Shown: one piece after another, positions 9,008 to 18,140 of the stretch
How positions within the stretch are numbered: the first letter of the stretch is position 1
Layout: each line of letters starts with the position of its first letter
Assembly: GCA_900548455.1 (NCBI GenBank)
Contig: URKQ01000001.1
Coordinates: 1 to 64,000 of the forward strand
From: an uncultured Clostridium sp.
GTDB lineage: Bacteria; Bacillota; Clostridia; Clostridiales; Clostridiaceae
Direction: 5' to 3'
DNA: 64,000 bases
Program-made: the position numbers and the translations under genes
Notes under the pieces: model-generated
Told to the model about the DNA's origin: nothing
Database searches by the model: none
The model's input: the letters and a program-made list of their open reading frames with translations, nothing else

Positions 9008-10726
9008 TTATATATTCATCTGACTCTTAGCAATTGCTTGATACACCAAGCAGTTTTCCATTAGTTCATTGTGTTTTCCAAAGCCAACTAAATCTCCTTG
9101 GTCTAAAACAAGGATTTTATCAGCATCCATAATGGTACTTACTCTCTGTGCAATTATCAATTTAACTGCCTTTGTCATATTTTCTCTAAGCGATTTTCTA
9201 AGGGCTGAATCTGTTTTTAAATCCAAAGCAGAAAAACTATCATCAAAAATATATATTGGAGCCTTTCTCACAAGTGCTCTAGCAATAGCTAAACGTTGCT
9301 TTTGACCACCTGAAAAATTAGATCCACCTTGAGACACTGAAGATTCTATACCTAGTGGTAATTTATCTACAAAAGCTTCTGATTGAGAAATCTTTAAAGC
9401 TCTTTTAATGTCATCATTGGTGGCCTGTTCATTACCCATTTTTAAGTTACTTTGAATTGTACCACTAAATAGCAAAGCTTTTTGAGGTACATAACCAACT
9501 TTATTTCTCAAATTATTTTGAGATAAATCTTTTATATTAACTCCATTTATAGAAATTTTACCACTATCAATGTCGTGTAATCTCAAAATAAGATTAGCAA
9601 TAGTACTTTTACCAGCACCTGTGCTACCTATAATTGCAATAGTTTCACCTTCATTACATGAAAATGATAAATCTTTAATAACAGGTTCTTCAGCTCCAGG
9701 ATAATAGAAAGACACATTATCAAATTCTAAAGCAGGAGCATCTTTACTTGGAACTTCTTCATTAATAGCTAAATCCTGAACTTCTGGATTAATTTCTAAA
9801 ACCTCTTCAATACGGTTAAAACAGGAAATCATCTTTGGTAATGTAACACTTGTTGATGTAGCAAGTATTAAATAACTTAATGTAATAATTGAATATTCAA
9901 TTACTGCTGTAATTTGACCAATATCCATTGACCCTTCTATAGAAAACATTCCTCCAAGCCAAAGCATAACTGCCATTGACAATCCAATAATTAACCATAT
10001 AATTGGATTAAGTACTGCAAATAATTTATTTAAACTAATCATATCTGTAGCATAGCCTTTAAAGGCATCACTAGCTCTATTTTCTTCATAATTTTCATTT
10101 CCAAAGGCTCTGATAACTCTTATACCAGTAATATTTTCTCTTATAACCTTATTAATGTGGTCAAGCTTTTTTTGAACTCTTGTAGAAATAAGTATTGATT
10201 TCCTTACAACAAGCCATGCAAAAATTACAAATACTATTATAGAAGTAATAAGTACTAAGGATAAGGTTTTGCTAGCTCTAGAAGTCATAATAATAGATGA
10301 GACTATTAAAAATGGTGCTGGAACTATAAGTTGCAAGGCTAAACCAAAAGTTTGTTGAATGTTTGATATATCCGAAGTTGAACGAGTAATCATAGATGAA
10401 ACTCCTATTGTATCAAAATCATGTACAGACAATTGCTGACTTTTACGAAACAGCATGTCCCTCATTTCATATCCCAATCCTGCTGCTAAATCAGCAGAAT
10501 AAAAACTTCCAGCAGTTGCTATGATTGTGGTGATCAACAATACTAATAGCATCACACCTCCAATTTGAAGGATTCTACTCATATCACCTTTTAAAATACC
10601 ATTATCTACAATACTAGCAATTAAAAATGGAATTAATAGCGTTCCTACTGCTTGACCTAAAAGTAATGCCAACGTTAATGTTACTTTACCTTTTCTTTCT
10701 TTTAGGAATTGTATTAAATATTTCAT
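9008..10726 (-). CDS. Heterodimeric ABC exporter subunit, degenerate ATPase partner
   Basis: First gene of the exporter operon (YfiB, LmrC-like). It has six membrane helices (about 15-295) and an NBD with Walker A GSTGAGKS (367-374) and canonical signature FSGGQ (471-475). The Walker B is IYIFDD, so the catalytic Glu is Asp496, and the switch His is Gln527 in IAQR. Loss of those two residues marks the non-hydrolytic site of heterodimeric exporters; its good signature completes the partner's active site. Drug export is inferred from the family and from the MerR regulator transcribed divergently. Confidence 0.93.
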   Translation of the reverse strand: MKYLIQFLKERKGKVTLTLALLLGQAVGTLLIPFLIASIVDNGILKGDMSRILQIGGVMLLVLLITTIIATAGSFYSADLAAGLGYEMRDMLFRKSQQLSVHDFDTIGVSSMITRSTSDISNIQQTFGLALQLIVPAPFLIVSSIIMTSRASKTLSLVLITSIIVFVIFAWLVVRKSILISTRVQKKLDHINKVIRENITGIRVIRAFGNENYEENRASDAFKGYATDMISLNKLFAVLNPIIWLIIGLSMAVMLWLGGMFSIEGSMDIGQITAVIEYSIITLSYLILATSTSVTLPKMISCFNRIEEVLEINPEVQDLAINEEVPSKDAPALEFDNVSFYYPGAEEPVIKDLSFSCNEGETIAIIGSTGAGKSTIANLILRLHDIDSGKISINGVNIKDLSQNNLRNKVGYVPQKALLFSGTIQSNLKMGNEQATNDDIKRALKISQSEAFVDKLPLGIESSVSQGGSNFSGGQKQRLAIARALVRKAPIYIFDDSFSALDLKTDSALRKSLRENMTKAVKLIIAQRVSTIMDADKILVLDQGDLVGFGKHNELMENCLVYQAIAKSQMNI

Positions 10727-10776
10727 ATTTTACCTCCACTAAATAAATAAGTTTGTATAAATTGTCATTAAGGTGT

Positions 10777-10807
10777 ATTATAAACCTTAAAGTAACTTTA
10801 ATGTCAA
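10777..10807 (-). promoter_or_regulatory. MerR-type promoter of the ABC exporter operon
   Basis: On the minus strand the -35 TTGACA (10802-10807) and -10 TATAAT (10777-10782) are separated by 19 bp. A dyad TTAAAGTTACTTTAA sits in the spacer. This overlong spacer with an internal operator is the hallmark of promoters activated by MerR proteins through DNA untwisting. The divergent merR gene starts 31 bp away. Confidence 0.9.
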
Positions 10808-10837
10808 TACAGTTTATAAAAAAAGTAGGAGATTACT

Positions 10838-11632
10838 ATGAAGGATAAATCATATATGACAATTAGTGCATTTTCTAAAGTAACTGGTATCAAGGCAGAA
10901 AACCTTAGATATTATGACCAAATTAAACTACTTTCACCTGAATTTCGTGGTGAAAATGGGTATAGATATTACACTAGAAGTCAATTAAACACAGCATACT
11001 TAATTATTTCTTTAAGAGAACTAGGAATTAGTATCGAAGAAATAAGAAGCTATATTGAAGGTCGTACCCCCCATAAAATGTTTTCTCTGTTTAAATCCCA
11101 GAAAACACATATAATAAATGAAATGAAAAAACTTGAAAACATTTTAGAAATTATGAGACTTTATACTAGTATGGCTGAAACGGCATTAAAGTATGAAGAA
11201 AATACTATGTTTATAGAGCATAAAAATAAAGAGCCCCTATTACTAGGGCCCCTAATTTTAACAGAATCAGAGGATGATCCATTTATTCCTTTTTATGATT
11301 TTGCAGCTAAAAATGGTTTTGACTTAGGTTATCCTCTTGGTTGTATTGTACAGTACGATAACTTAATATCAAATGAACCACTAGTAGCTTCAAGATACTA
11401 TTTTAAGGTAGAAAACAATGAAAACTTCTTTAAGCCTGAAGGTCAATATGCAGTAATTTATGGTAGATGTGCCTACGGTGAATCTGACCACTTATATGAA
11501 AAATTAATTAATTTTATAAAAGAAAATAATCTTGAAATATGCGGTAATGCCTATGAAGAGTATCCATTAAATGAACTCTCTATCATTAATGATAATGAGT
11601 ATTGCGTAAAGATAGAAATTATGGTGTTATGA
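10838..11632 (+). CDS. MerR-family regulator with effector-binding domain
   Basis: Transcription activator expected to control the divergent ABC exporter. The N-terminal winged helix carries MTISAFSKVTGIKAENLRYYD and GYRYYT (residues 6-50), followed by the dimerisation coiled coil (about 75-120). A C-terminal GyrI/BmrR-like ligand domain (about 130-264) contains YVIYGR-type strands. Its length of 264 residues fits BmrR/TipA-like drug sensors. It has a good AGGAGA site. The only MerR-type operator nearby lies between it and the exporter, so it probably senses an exported compound and may also regulate itself. Confidence 0.9.
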   Translation: MKDKSYMTISAFSKVTGIKAENLRYYDQIKLLSPEFRGENGYRYYTRSQLNTAYLIISLRELGISIEEIRSYIEGRTPHKMFSLFKSQKTHIINEMKKLENILEIMRLYTSMAETALKYEENTMFIEHKNKEPLLLGPLILTESEDDPFIPFYDFAAKNGFDLGYPLGCIVQYDNLISNEPLVASRYYFKVENNENFFKPEGQYAVIYGRCAYGESDHLYEKLINFIKENNLEICGNAYEEYPLNELSIINDNEYCVKIEIMVL

Positions 11633-11645
11633 TAGCTTTATATTT

Positions 11646-12914
11646 TTATGTTAATTCTTCTCCATTTAACTCGCCCAAAGGCTCTAATTTACTAAAGACT
11701 TTTTTTGAAATAAAAGCAATTATTCCTCCAACTAAGAATGCTCCGAAAATTATTAATGAATTATTGTTTTTTAATATTTCAAAAAGATATCCATATAGTA
11801 ATTGTCCTATGGGTTGAGTACACATCCCTATTGCTAAACAAATTGACATTACCTTTCCTATTAAATGTCCTGGTGTTTCTCCTTGTATGAAAGTTATCAT
11901 CTGAATGCTAAATATAGTAGATACCGTCATAATAAAAAAGCAACAAACAGTTATTATCATGTATGAGATTGTAACTGGTAGTTCAAACATAAGAGTTAAC
12001 CCCATAGGAATTAAGGCTATCATATCTAAAAGTAATATAATATAGCTATTAGATATTTTTAAATTTTTAACTAATACACCTGTCAAAATTCCTCCAAATA
12101 AACCACCTAAAGCTATAACTCCTTGTGTTAATCCATAAGCCTCGCTAGACATTTTCAATGTATTTGTAATAATTACCGGTATCCCCACTATCATCATTGA
12201 TGTTAAAACTAAATTGAAAAGTGCAATTATAATAATACTTCTAAACAATATGGGCTTTTCCTTAACAACAAAGACTATACTAGTTTTTATATCATTTTTT
12301 ACTATTGAAACTATACTATCTGTAATTTGATTTTTCACATATGGTATTTCCATAATTATTTCCATAATTATTGCTAATATAAAACAAATTATACTCGCTA
12401 TCAATATTGGTGTTAATCCATATACTCCATATAAAAAACCACCTATTATTGGTCCAATTAAGCTCGCTAAAGCACTAACTTGATTTATAATTGCATTTCC
12501 TTTTAATAAGTCTTCTTTATTTACTAAAAAAGGTAAACTAGCTTGTACTGATGGTTGATATGCTCCCTGTATTCCATATAAAATCATCAAAGTTATAATT
12601 ATTAATACTACTAAATTTACCCTTCCAATAAAAATTGTAAAACCAATCATTACTAAAGCTGTAATAACGTCTAATGAAACCATAACATACTTTTTATTTA
12701 CTCTATCGGCTATAATTCCACCAAATGGAGTTAGTAAAATCATGGGAATGAATGAACATGCTGATACTAACCCAAATAATGTAGCTGATCCAGTTTCCTC
12801 TAAAAGATATAGTGGTAGGGCAAATCTTAAAATTGCATTACCAAAAAGAGATATTATTTGTCCTATAACCATTAATATAAAGTTTTTGTTTAAAAGTTTT
12901 ATTCCATTTTCCAT
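11646..12914 (-). CDS. MFS multidrug exporter
   Basis: Major facilitator superfamily antiporter of the MFS-1/macrolide-efflux-like group, 422 residues with about 12 predicted helices. The loop between helices 2 and 3 carries the motif GGIIADRVNKK. It ends 14 bp from the convergent merR gene. Its promoter region holds the operator ACATACATTCATTCGGTATG, also found upstream of the adjacent tetR gene, so it is very probably repressed by that TetR protein. The substrate is unknown. Confidence 0.88.
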   Translation of the reverse strand: MENGIKLLNKNFILMVIGQIISLFGNAILRFALPLYLLEETGSATLFGLVSACSFIPMILLTPFGGIIADRVNKKYVMVSLDVITALVMIGFTIFIGRVNLVVLIIITLMILYGIQGAYQPSVQASLPFLVNKEDLLKGNAIINQVSALASLIGPIIGGFLYGVYGLTPILIASIICFILAIIMEIIMEIPYVKNQITDSIVSIVKNDIKTSIVFVVKEKPILFRSIIIIALFNLVLTSMMIVGIPVIITNTLKMSSEAYGLTQGVIALGGLFGGILTGVLVKNLKISNSYIILLLDMIALIPMGLTLMFELPVTISYMIITVCCFFIMTVSTIFSIQMITFIQGETPGHLIGKVMSICLAIGMCTQPIGQLLYGYLFEILKNNNSLIIFGAFLVGGIIAFISKKVFSKLEPLGELNGEELT

Positions 12915-12937
12915 ACTTTTGTCCTCCTAAGTAAATT

Positions 12938-12959
12938 ACATACATTCATTCGGTATGTA
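12938..12959. promoter_or_regulatory. TetR operator upstream of the MFS gene
   Basis: ACATAC and GTATGT arms with an ATTCATTCG core. The near-identical sequence stands in front of tetR at 13661-13683. It lies 24 bp ahead of the MFS start codon. Confidence 0.8.
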
Positions 12960-12990
12960 TAAATTTAAAATTAAACTGCCTCTTAGGCAG

Positions 12991-13647
12991 TTATTTTTTA
13001 CTATCTTCAATAATACTACGATATCTTTCCATTACATTCAGAAATTCATCATCTAAGACTGGCATTCCTAAACCTATTAATACTTCTTTTAAAAATTCAA
13101 ACTTTTGTTCAAATTCTTCTTTACTAACAAAGAATATAGATGGATTCAACCATACATTCATCAATATAAGGAAACTTTCTGCAATCTCCCTTGGATTATT
13201 AGTTTTTATAGACCCATCATTCATACCTTCTCTAATAATTGGCTCTATCACCCTAGGTACTATTGTTTCCATAACATCAAACAACTGTTGTGCCAATATC
13301 CTTGGATTTTTCATTAAATTAGGTGCTGCTTTAATAAGTCTTTCTTGAGCAGGATTCTTTAAAGATCTAATCAATGTTTTTTTCAGTTTATCTAACCCAT
13401 TTTCATAGATAATTTCTTCTATGTCTAAAGAATCTTCACTAGAACCACTATAAATTCTAGGTATTACGGCTTCCATTATTTCTTCTTTTGATTTGAAATG
13501 ATGATAAATAGCACCTTTACTTAAATCACCAAGTTCATCTACAATATCTTGTATAGTTGTATTATCATAGCCTTTTTTTAAAAATAGGTCCATGGAAGTA
13601 TCCAATATACGATTTATTGTAATCTCTGGATTTTTATTTCTTGCCAT
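12991..13647 (-). CDS. TetR-family repressor of the MFS exporter
   Basis: Ligand-responsive repressor. The N-terminal helix-turn-helix (about residues 8-55) carries the family pattern RILDTSMDLFLKKGYDNTTI and GAIYHHFKSKEEI. An all-helical ligand and dimerisation domain runs to residue 218. It lies immediately upstream of the MFS exporter on the same strand, and both genes carry the same ACATAC...GTATGT operator. Auto-repression together with control of the exporter is therefore a strong inference. The inducer is unknown. The ribosome site AAAGGAG is well placed. Confidence 0.92.
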   Translation of the reverse strand: MARNKNPEITINRILDTSMDLFLKKGYDNTTIQDIVDELGDLSKGAIYHHFKSKEEIMEAVIPRIYSGSSEDSLDIEEIIYENGLDKLKKTLIRSLKNPAQERLIKAAPNLMKNPRILAQQLFDVMETIVPRVIEPIIREGMNDGSIKTNNPREIAESFLILMNVWLNPSIFFVSKEEFEQKFEFLKEVLIGLGMPVLDDEFLNVMERYRSIIEDSKK

Positions 13648-13660
13648 AATAATCTCCTTT

Positions 13661-13683
13661 ACATACTTTCGTTCGGTATGTAT
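13661..13683. promoter_or_regulatory. TetR operator upstream of tetR
   Basis: Second copy of the dyad ACATAC...GTATGT, core TTTCGTTCG, 14 bp from the tetR start. It matches 12938-12959 at all but two core positions. Confidence 0.8.
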
Positions 13684-13749
13684 TAATGTTACTATCTATT
13701 TTTATTAGTGTCAATACCTTATTAATATATATTTTTCTACTATTGCTCA

Positions 13750-14364
13750 TTAAACCAAACCTTCTAAATGTCCAGTATCATTAATGCATTTTACAGTTAA
13801 CCTATTACTTAAAACACAACAATTTACAATGCTTATGCTACAATTATCAATCTCCATACTAAATCTCTTATACTGTTCTAATCCTAAAAATTCACTTAAA
13901 AGTATTGCAATCGTACCTCCAGAAGTTACTATTGCAACATTCTCATATTGTTGTTTTTTTATATCATCTATAACTTTCATTACTCTCTTACATACATCTT
14001 GACCACATTCTCCATTCGGATAAGGTAAATCTGCTAAATGACTATGCCACTCTTTTGCATACTCTTCATTGTTTATATACCTCTCTTCCATAGTCAATGT
14101 ATCCCATGTACCCATATTAATTTCTCTTAATTCTTCTTTAATAATAATTTCTGTGTTTGTATAACTGTTTATTATTTTAGCTGTTTCTACAACTCTTTTT
14201 AAATCGCTTGAGTATATAATATCTATATTATATTTCTGTATTCTCTTCCCTAATAAATCCGCTTGCTTTCTCCCAAATTCATTTAAATCTTTATCAGCAA
14301 CCCCTTGAAATTTTCCACCTTTATTCAAATTAGTTTGTCCATGTCTTAATAAATAAATATTCAT
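13750..14364 (-). CDS. Histidine phosphatase superfamily protein (phosphoglycerate-mutase-like)
   Basis: Cytoplasmic phosphatase of the two-histidine superfamily. The catalytic RHG motif LLRHGQTNLNKGGKFQG is at residues 5-21. The second-half signature includes IIYSSDLKRVVETA and a GTWDTLTMEE segment with the proton-donor Glu. The usual second catalytic His would lie in IVTSGGTIAILL near residue 149, where the canonical SHG reads TSG. Thus the second His is replaced, a notable deviation that may reduce activity. It resembles CobC/GpmB-type enzymes, but no cobalamin genes are nearby. Confidence 0.82.
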   Translation of the reverse strand: MNIYLLRHGQTNLNKGGKFQGVADKDLNEFGRKQADLLGKRIQKYNIDIIYSSDLKRVVETAKIINSYTNTEIIIKEELREINMGTWDTLTMEERYINNEEYAKEWHSHLADLPYPNGECGQDVCKRVMKVIDDIKKQQYENVAIVTSGGTIAILLSEFLGLEQYKRFSMEIDNCSISIVNCCVLSNRLTVKCINDTGHLEGLV

Positions 14365-14496
14365 TACCCCACCCCTAAATTGACCTTTTTGCTTTAATTA
14401 AATTATTTTAATATAGATAATACCATTTCTCTTCTTTTGTTGTTTTCTCTCTTTATTAATCTTCTAAAATAGTAATTTTACTTATATATATGCATT

Positions 14497-14682
14497 TTAG
14501 TAATCGATTTCAAAAACTAAGTCCATATCTTTTATTTTCCCATAATCACTGATATTAGTAGGTATATATCCTACGTAAGTATATCCCTTTAACGCATATT
14601 CATCGATTATTTTACGATGTTCTTCTGAACCTGCTCCACAAAATTTATTTATATGAATATTAACATACCCATATTTCTTCAC
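14497..14682 (-). CDS. DUF4177 small protein
   Basis: A 61-residue protein with the DUF4177 pattern: a strand (KYGYVNIHIN), a helix holding the aligned EEHRKIIDEYALKGYTYVGYIP, and a final strand DLVFEIDY. Function is unknown. The start is GTG, preceded by GGGGAT. It stands between the phosphatase and an acetyltransferase gene without overlap. Confidence 0.75.
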   Translation of the reverse strand: MKKYGYVNIHINKFCGAGSEEHRKIIDEYALKGYTYVGYIPTNISDYGKIKDMDLVFEIDY

Positions 14683-14713
14683 CTTATTTATCCCCTTTCA
14701 AATTAAAATTTAG

Positions 14714-15187
14714 TTATTCTTCTCTTAATGCACATTCCAATATTTCATTTTCAGATGAAAAACCATTTCTGCAATACCAATCCACAGATTTTTCACTTGG
14801 CCAAACAAATAATAATTCACACTTATTCTCATAAGCATATTCTTTTATATAAGTAATTAATTTTGTTCCAACACTTTGATTCCTATATTCTTTACGTGTA
14901 TAAACACTAGTTAAATAAGCTATATTTGCAGAATTTCTATTAGGTTTAGGCAATTTAGGAATAACGCATAAATACATTGCTGCTATTATTACATCTTTCT
15001 CTTCTGCAATAAATATTTTATAATTATTATCATTTTCTAAAAAAGATATAAAATCAGAAATAAATCTTTCTTTATCTGCACCCTTTAGTTTATTCTCGTT
15101 ATAACTTATATCATCATCTTCCATATGAAGCCACTTAATTTCTGCCAATTGCAAATAATCTCTTTTTTCACCAAATCTTATATTCAT
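14714..15187 (-). CDS. GNAT-family N-acetyltransferase
   Basis: A 157-residue single-domain GNAT enzyme that transfers an acetyl group from acetyl-CoA to an amine. The central strands IAYLTSVYTRKEYRNQSVGTKL contain the acetyl-CoA pyrophosphate-binding RxxxxGxxL pattern, followed by VWPSEKSVDWYCRNGF at the C-terminal fold. The substrate is unknown. It follows the methyltransferase gene by 21 bp and probably shares its transcript. Confidence 0.85.
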   Translation of the reverse strand: MNIRFGEKRDYLQLAEIKWLHMEDDDISYNENKLKGADKERFISDFISFLENDNNYKIFIAEEKDVIIAAMYLCVIPKLPKPNRNSANIAYLTSVYTRKEYRNQSVGTKLITYIKEYAYENKCELLFVWPSEKSVDWYCRNGFSSENEILECALREE

Positions 15188-15208
15188 AACTTCAACCTCC
15201 CCATGAAA

Positions 15209-15979
15209 TTACAGTTTCCTTGCCTTAATGCAAAAAGAAATTGGAACCATTTTAGCTTTTTGGGTTTTAGCGCTGGTATCTCCAACAGACTCCATAGTTT
15301 CTTTATCATTCTGCTCAACCATTTCCTCAACAACAAATCCTGCTTTTGCTAAAGCATTAATATATGTTGATATTTTTCGATTACATAATATTATTTCGCT
15401 TCCATCAACTGGCATGCTAAAGTATGATTCATCAAAATAGCTTTTACTAAAAATTAAGGTATCATTTTCTACAGCATCTTTACGTTGATTGCTTGACCAA
15501 TCCACACAGTAATTTAATGTATGGTGCCAACTAAATATAAATATACCATCTTTTTTTAAATAAGATGCTATCTTATTGAATGTACCTTGCAGATCTGTTG
15601 TCCAACCAATTCCATATATGGAATAAACAAAGTCAAAATAATTTATCGGAATATTCATATCTGCTTCCATAGGTGAACAAATAAATTTTGCTGTATACCC
15701 ATACTCTTTTAAATAAGCGGCAGCACTCTCTATTTGCTTGTGTGAAATATCTACTGCCCACAATTCAGAGGCATTTCTATCAGCATGATATTTTAAAGAG
15801 TGGCCACTGCCACAACATATTTCTAACAACTTTTTGCCCGAAACATCGCCAAAAAAATGCAAGTCATCTTCTGTTACAAATTTTACTCCATATGTTGGTA
15901 GTGCAGTTGTTCCAAACCATAAATCTGCATTTGAGTCCCAATATCTTCTATTAGTTTTTAGTATTTCGTCACTTTCCAT
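15209..15979 (-). CDS. Class I SAM-dependent methyltransferase
   Basis: A 256-residue Rossmann-fold methyltransferase. Motif I reads LLEICCGSGHSL (about 51-62), motif II VDIS around 75, motif IV NYFDFVYSIYGIGW, and post-motif IFSWHH. The substrate cannot be deduced; it resembles UbiE/type-11 small-molecule methyltransferases. It is followed by the GNAT gene. Its promoter is probably inside the repeat at 16037-16154, which supplies an extended -10. Confidence 0.88.
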   Translation of the reverse strand: MESDEILKTNRRYWDSNADLWFGTTALPTYGVKFVTEDDLHFFGDVSGKKLLEICCGSGHSLKYHADRNASELWAVDISHKQIESAAAYLKEYGYTAKFICSPMEADMNIPINYFDFVYSIYGIGWTTDLQGTFNKIASYLKKDGIFIFSWHHTLNYCVDWSSNQRKDAVENDTLIFSKSYFDESYFSMPVDGSEIILCNRKISTYINALAKAGFVVEEMVEQNDKETMESVGDTSAKTQKAKMVPISFCIKARKL

Positions 15980-16036
15980 GAAATGTACAACCTCCTATAA
16001 TATAAATTATCCTCAGTTCTAAATTATTCAGATTTA

Positions 16037-16154
16037 ATTATACCATATTTTTCAAATAGCATACTACTTCTCATACAGTATTTTTGCCCATATAAATAGC
16101 CTTAGACAATATAAATCAATGCCTAAGGCTATAAAACTTATTTACTTTCATTCT
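16037..16154 (-). repeat. Dispersed terminator-promoter repeat, copy 1
   Basis: Read on the minus strand, it carries first a hairpin (TAGCCTTAG / CTAAGGCTA, arms 16097-16105 and 16123-16131) just after the GNAT stop. Next comes an extended -10 TGGTATAAT ending at about 16037, in front of the methyltransferase gene. Related copies lie at 32134-32260 and 40855-40986, with a promoter-half fragment at 63654-63700. The promoter half shares ATTATA(A/C)CATATTTT(G/T) at one end. Confidence 0.7.
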
Positions 16155-16168
16155 GTTAACTGAATTGG

Positions 16169-17179
16169 CTACAACTGCTTAATACTTGGATTATAAAAGT
16201 TTGCCCATGCTACATTATTGTTAATATATCTAAACATTCTATATGCTATGGGTTTAAATCCACATTGGGGCCAAAATGTTGAAGAAGCAAGATTGGTTAT
16301 TCTCCAATCTGTAATTATGTTGTTATATCCCTTTTCCTGCATAATCTTATAGCCTTCATTCATTAATTTTTTACCTATACCACTTCCCATTTCGGAAGGA
16401 TAAGTACCCGCAATACTTAGCTCTATTCCATCATCTGGTGACATCAAATCTGAATTAATAGTCTCATATACTTGAAATCCTAATTCCTTAATGTCCTTTT
16501 TTGCAATTAGAACTGTTGCATCTTCATCCTCTACTATATCTTCATACCCTGCTTTTATTTGTTCTACAACTTCAGGCAATGCAAGTTCAAAGGTTGGTGC
16601 CAAATTTTGATAGTACTGAATTATTCTAGACATTCTACTCATCACTTCACTATCCGACTTATCTGCAAGTCTAATATCTATATCAGCTACATTTTCAAAA
16701 GGCTTGTACTCCTCCATGTTCATTACCCCATGTACTTGCTGAATAGAAAAGCTTAATCTCAGGGAAGCCTCATAGTACTCTTGACTTCCAATAGGTACTA
16801 AAACATATTGATTGAAACAACCTTGTTCAAGCCAAATGACTGAAGCCTTTGCATAGAGATTCCTTATAAGTTCAGATGATTGCCCCATTCTAATTGCCAT
16901 TCCCTCATATGGAACCCATACATACCTACCTCTTCTATTATCAATGTTTATCTCTCCTATTAGATAACCTACTAGTTCCTCATTAGAAAATGCCCCTATC
17001 CCGATCACTTTACTATTAACGAACAATTCCTCAAACATATCTGTAATGTGCTTTATGTTAAGACAGCTATTTTTAAGAAATGGATATACCTTACTCTCAA
17101 GATTTTGCCTTTCTATTAGCAACTCAGCCATTGCAGGTATATCATCAGCCGTAATTAATTTAAATTTACATTTGTTCAT
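16169..17179 (-). CDS. GNAT-family N-acetyltransferase, two-domain
   Basis: A 336-residue protein with two GNAT-like halves. The N-terminal half (about 1-165) is degenerate. The C-terminal half (about 170-320) carries ELSIAGTYPSEMGSGIGKKLM with the acetyl-CoA binding loop, then NIITDWRITNLASSTFWPQCGFKP. Tandem GNATs of this type modify unknown small molecules or proteins. A strong GGGGGG site precedes the ATG. The dispersed repeat immediately downstream provides its terminator. Confidence 0.82.
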   Translation of the reverse strand: MNKCKFKLITADDIPAMAELLIERQNLESKVYPFLKNSCLNIKHITDMFEELFVNSKVIGIGAFSNEELVGYLIGEINIDNRRGRYVWVPYEGMAIRMGQSSELIRNLYAKASVIWLEQGCFNQYVLVPIGSQEYYEASLRLSFSIQQVHGVMNMEEYKPFENVADIDIRLADKSDSEVMSRMSRIIQYYQNLAPTFELALPEVVEQIKAGYEDIVEDEDATVLIAKKDIKELGFQVYETINSDLMSPDDGIELSIAGTYPSEMGSGIGKKLMNEGYKIMQEKGYNNIITDWRITNLASSTFWPQCGFKPIAYRMFRYINNNVAWANFYNPSIKQL

Positions 17180-17309
17180 TTCTATCCCCCCAATTGAATT
17201 TGCATTTCATAATAAATTGTATCATTACAAAATATTATTAGATATGTAAAAAACAATTCCTAATTATTTATTACATAAATTCTGAGCATCTAAGTTACAT
17301 TGTTTATGT

Positions 17310-18137
17310 TTAAAGATTTATTCCTGGAAACATTAAACTTTTTTCTACCTCTTTATATCCAAAAGATTTATAAAGTCTTACTGCATGTTTATTTAATTCC
17401 CATACTTCAAGTTTTGTTTTATTTAATTCATTTAATAAAAAATAATTAAATATATAATTAAGTATAATTTTTGATATTCCTTTTCCACGTGATTCTGGTA
17501 GAACATATATTGTTTCAATATAACCAACCCCATCACTTTCAAAAATTGTACAACCACCACATGTTTTACCACCAACTAAAAAATATAAACTCTTAAAACA
17601 CTTTTCTTTACTTTGATCTATAAACGCATCTGTATCTAATGGTGATATAAAGATGTCACCATACATTTTCCTATATGCAATAAGCTCTTCTTCCACTTCT
17701 AAATTCATCTGAACTACTTCAACATCTTCAGGCAATGTGTATTTAAAATCTTCATTAATCTTTGCTTCCATAATAATGCTGTAGTCTTCCTCAAATCCAT
17801 TTTTAATATAAAACTCCATGTTATCCATGCTATATTCAAATCCAGAGTATATTCTTGCATTTAAATCTTGTCTTTCCTTACGAATCTCTTTAGCTCTTAA
17901 AAAAACTTTATCAAATAACTCTTGTCTAATCTTATCTTTTAATAATTTATCCACTTTTTCTTCTAAATTAATACCTATAAAAATAAGATATGGTATTTCT
18001 TCTATCTGACAATGATTCATATTAGGATATACATATGAACTTCCTAAATAATTTCCGTCATCACTAAAAGCTAAAAAAATGTTCTTCTTATTATTACCAT
18101 ACTGATCTTCTGTTGGAGTTTTTATTTCAATATTCAT
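17310..18137 (-). CDS. GNAT-family N-acetyltransferase
   Basis: A 275-residue protein with a C-terminal GNAT fold. The segment GYIETIYVLPESRGKGISKI carries the acetyl-CoA loop, followed by LEVWELNKHAVRLYKSFGY. The N-terminal half (1-135) resembles a degenerate second GNAT domain. It starts 3 bp after the end of the AraC-type regulator gene, so the two form one transcript. The regulator may control this enzyme and itself. The substrate is unknown. Confidence 0.82.
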   Translation of the reverse strand: MNIEIKTPTEDQYGNNKKNIFLAFSDDGNYLGSSYVYPNMNHCQIEEIPYLIFIGINLEEKVDKLLKDKIRQELFDKVFLRAKEIRKERQDLNARIYSGFEYSMDNMEFYIKNGFEEDYSIIMEAKINEDFKYTLPEDVEVVQMNLEVEEELIAYRKMYGDIFISPLDTDAFIDQSKEKCFKSLYFLVGGKTCGGCTIFESDGVGYIETIYVLPESRGKGISKIILNYIFNYFLLNELNKTKLEVWELNKHAVRLYKSFGYKEVEKSLMFPGINL

Positions 18138-18140
18138 ACT

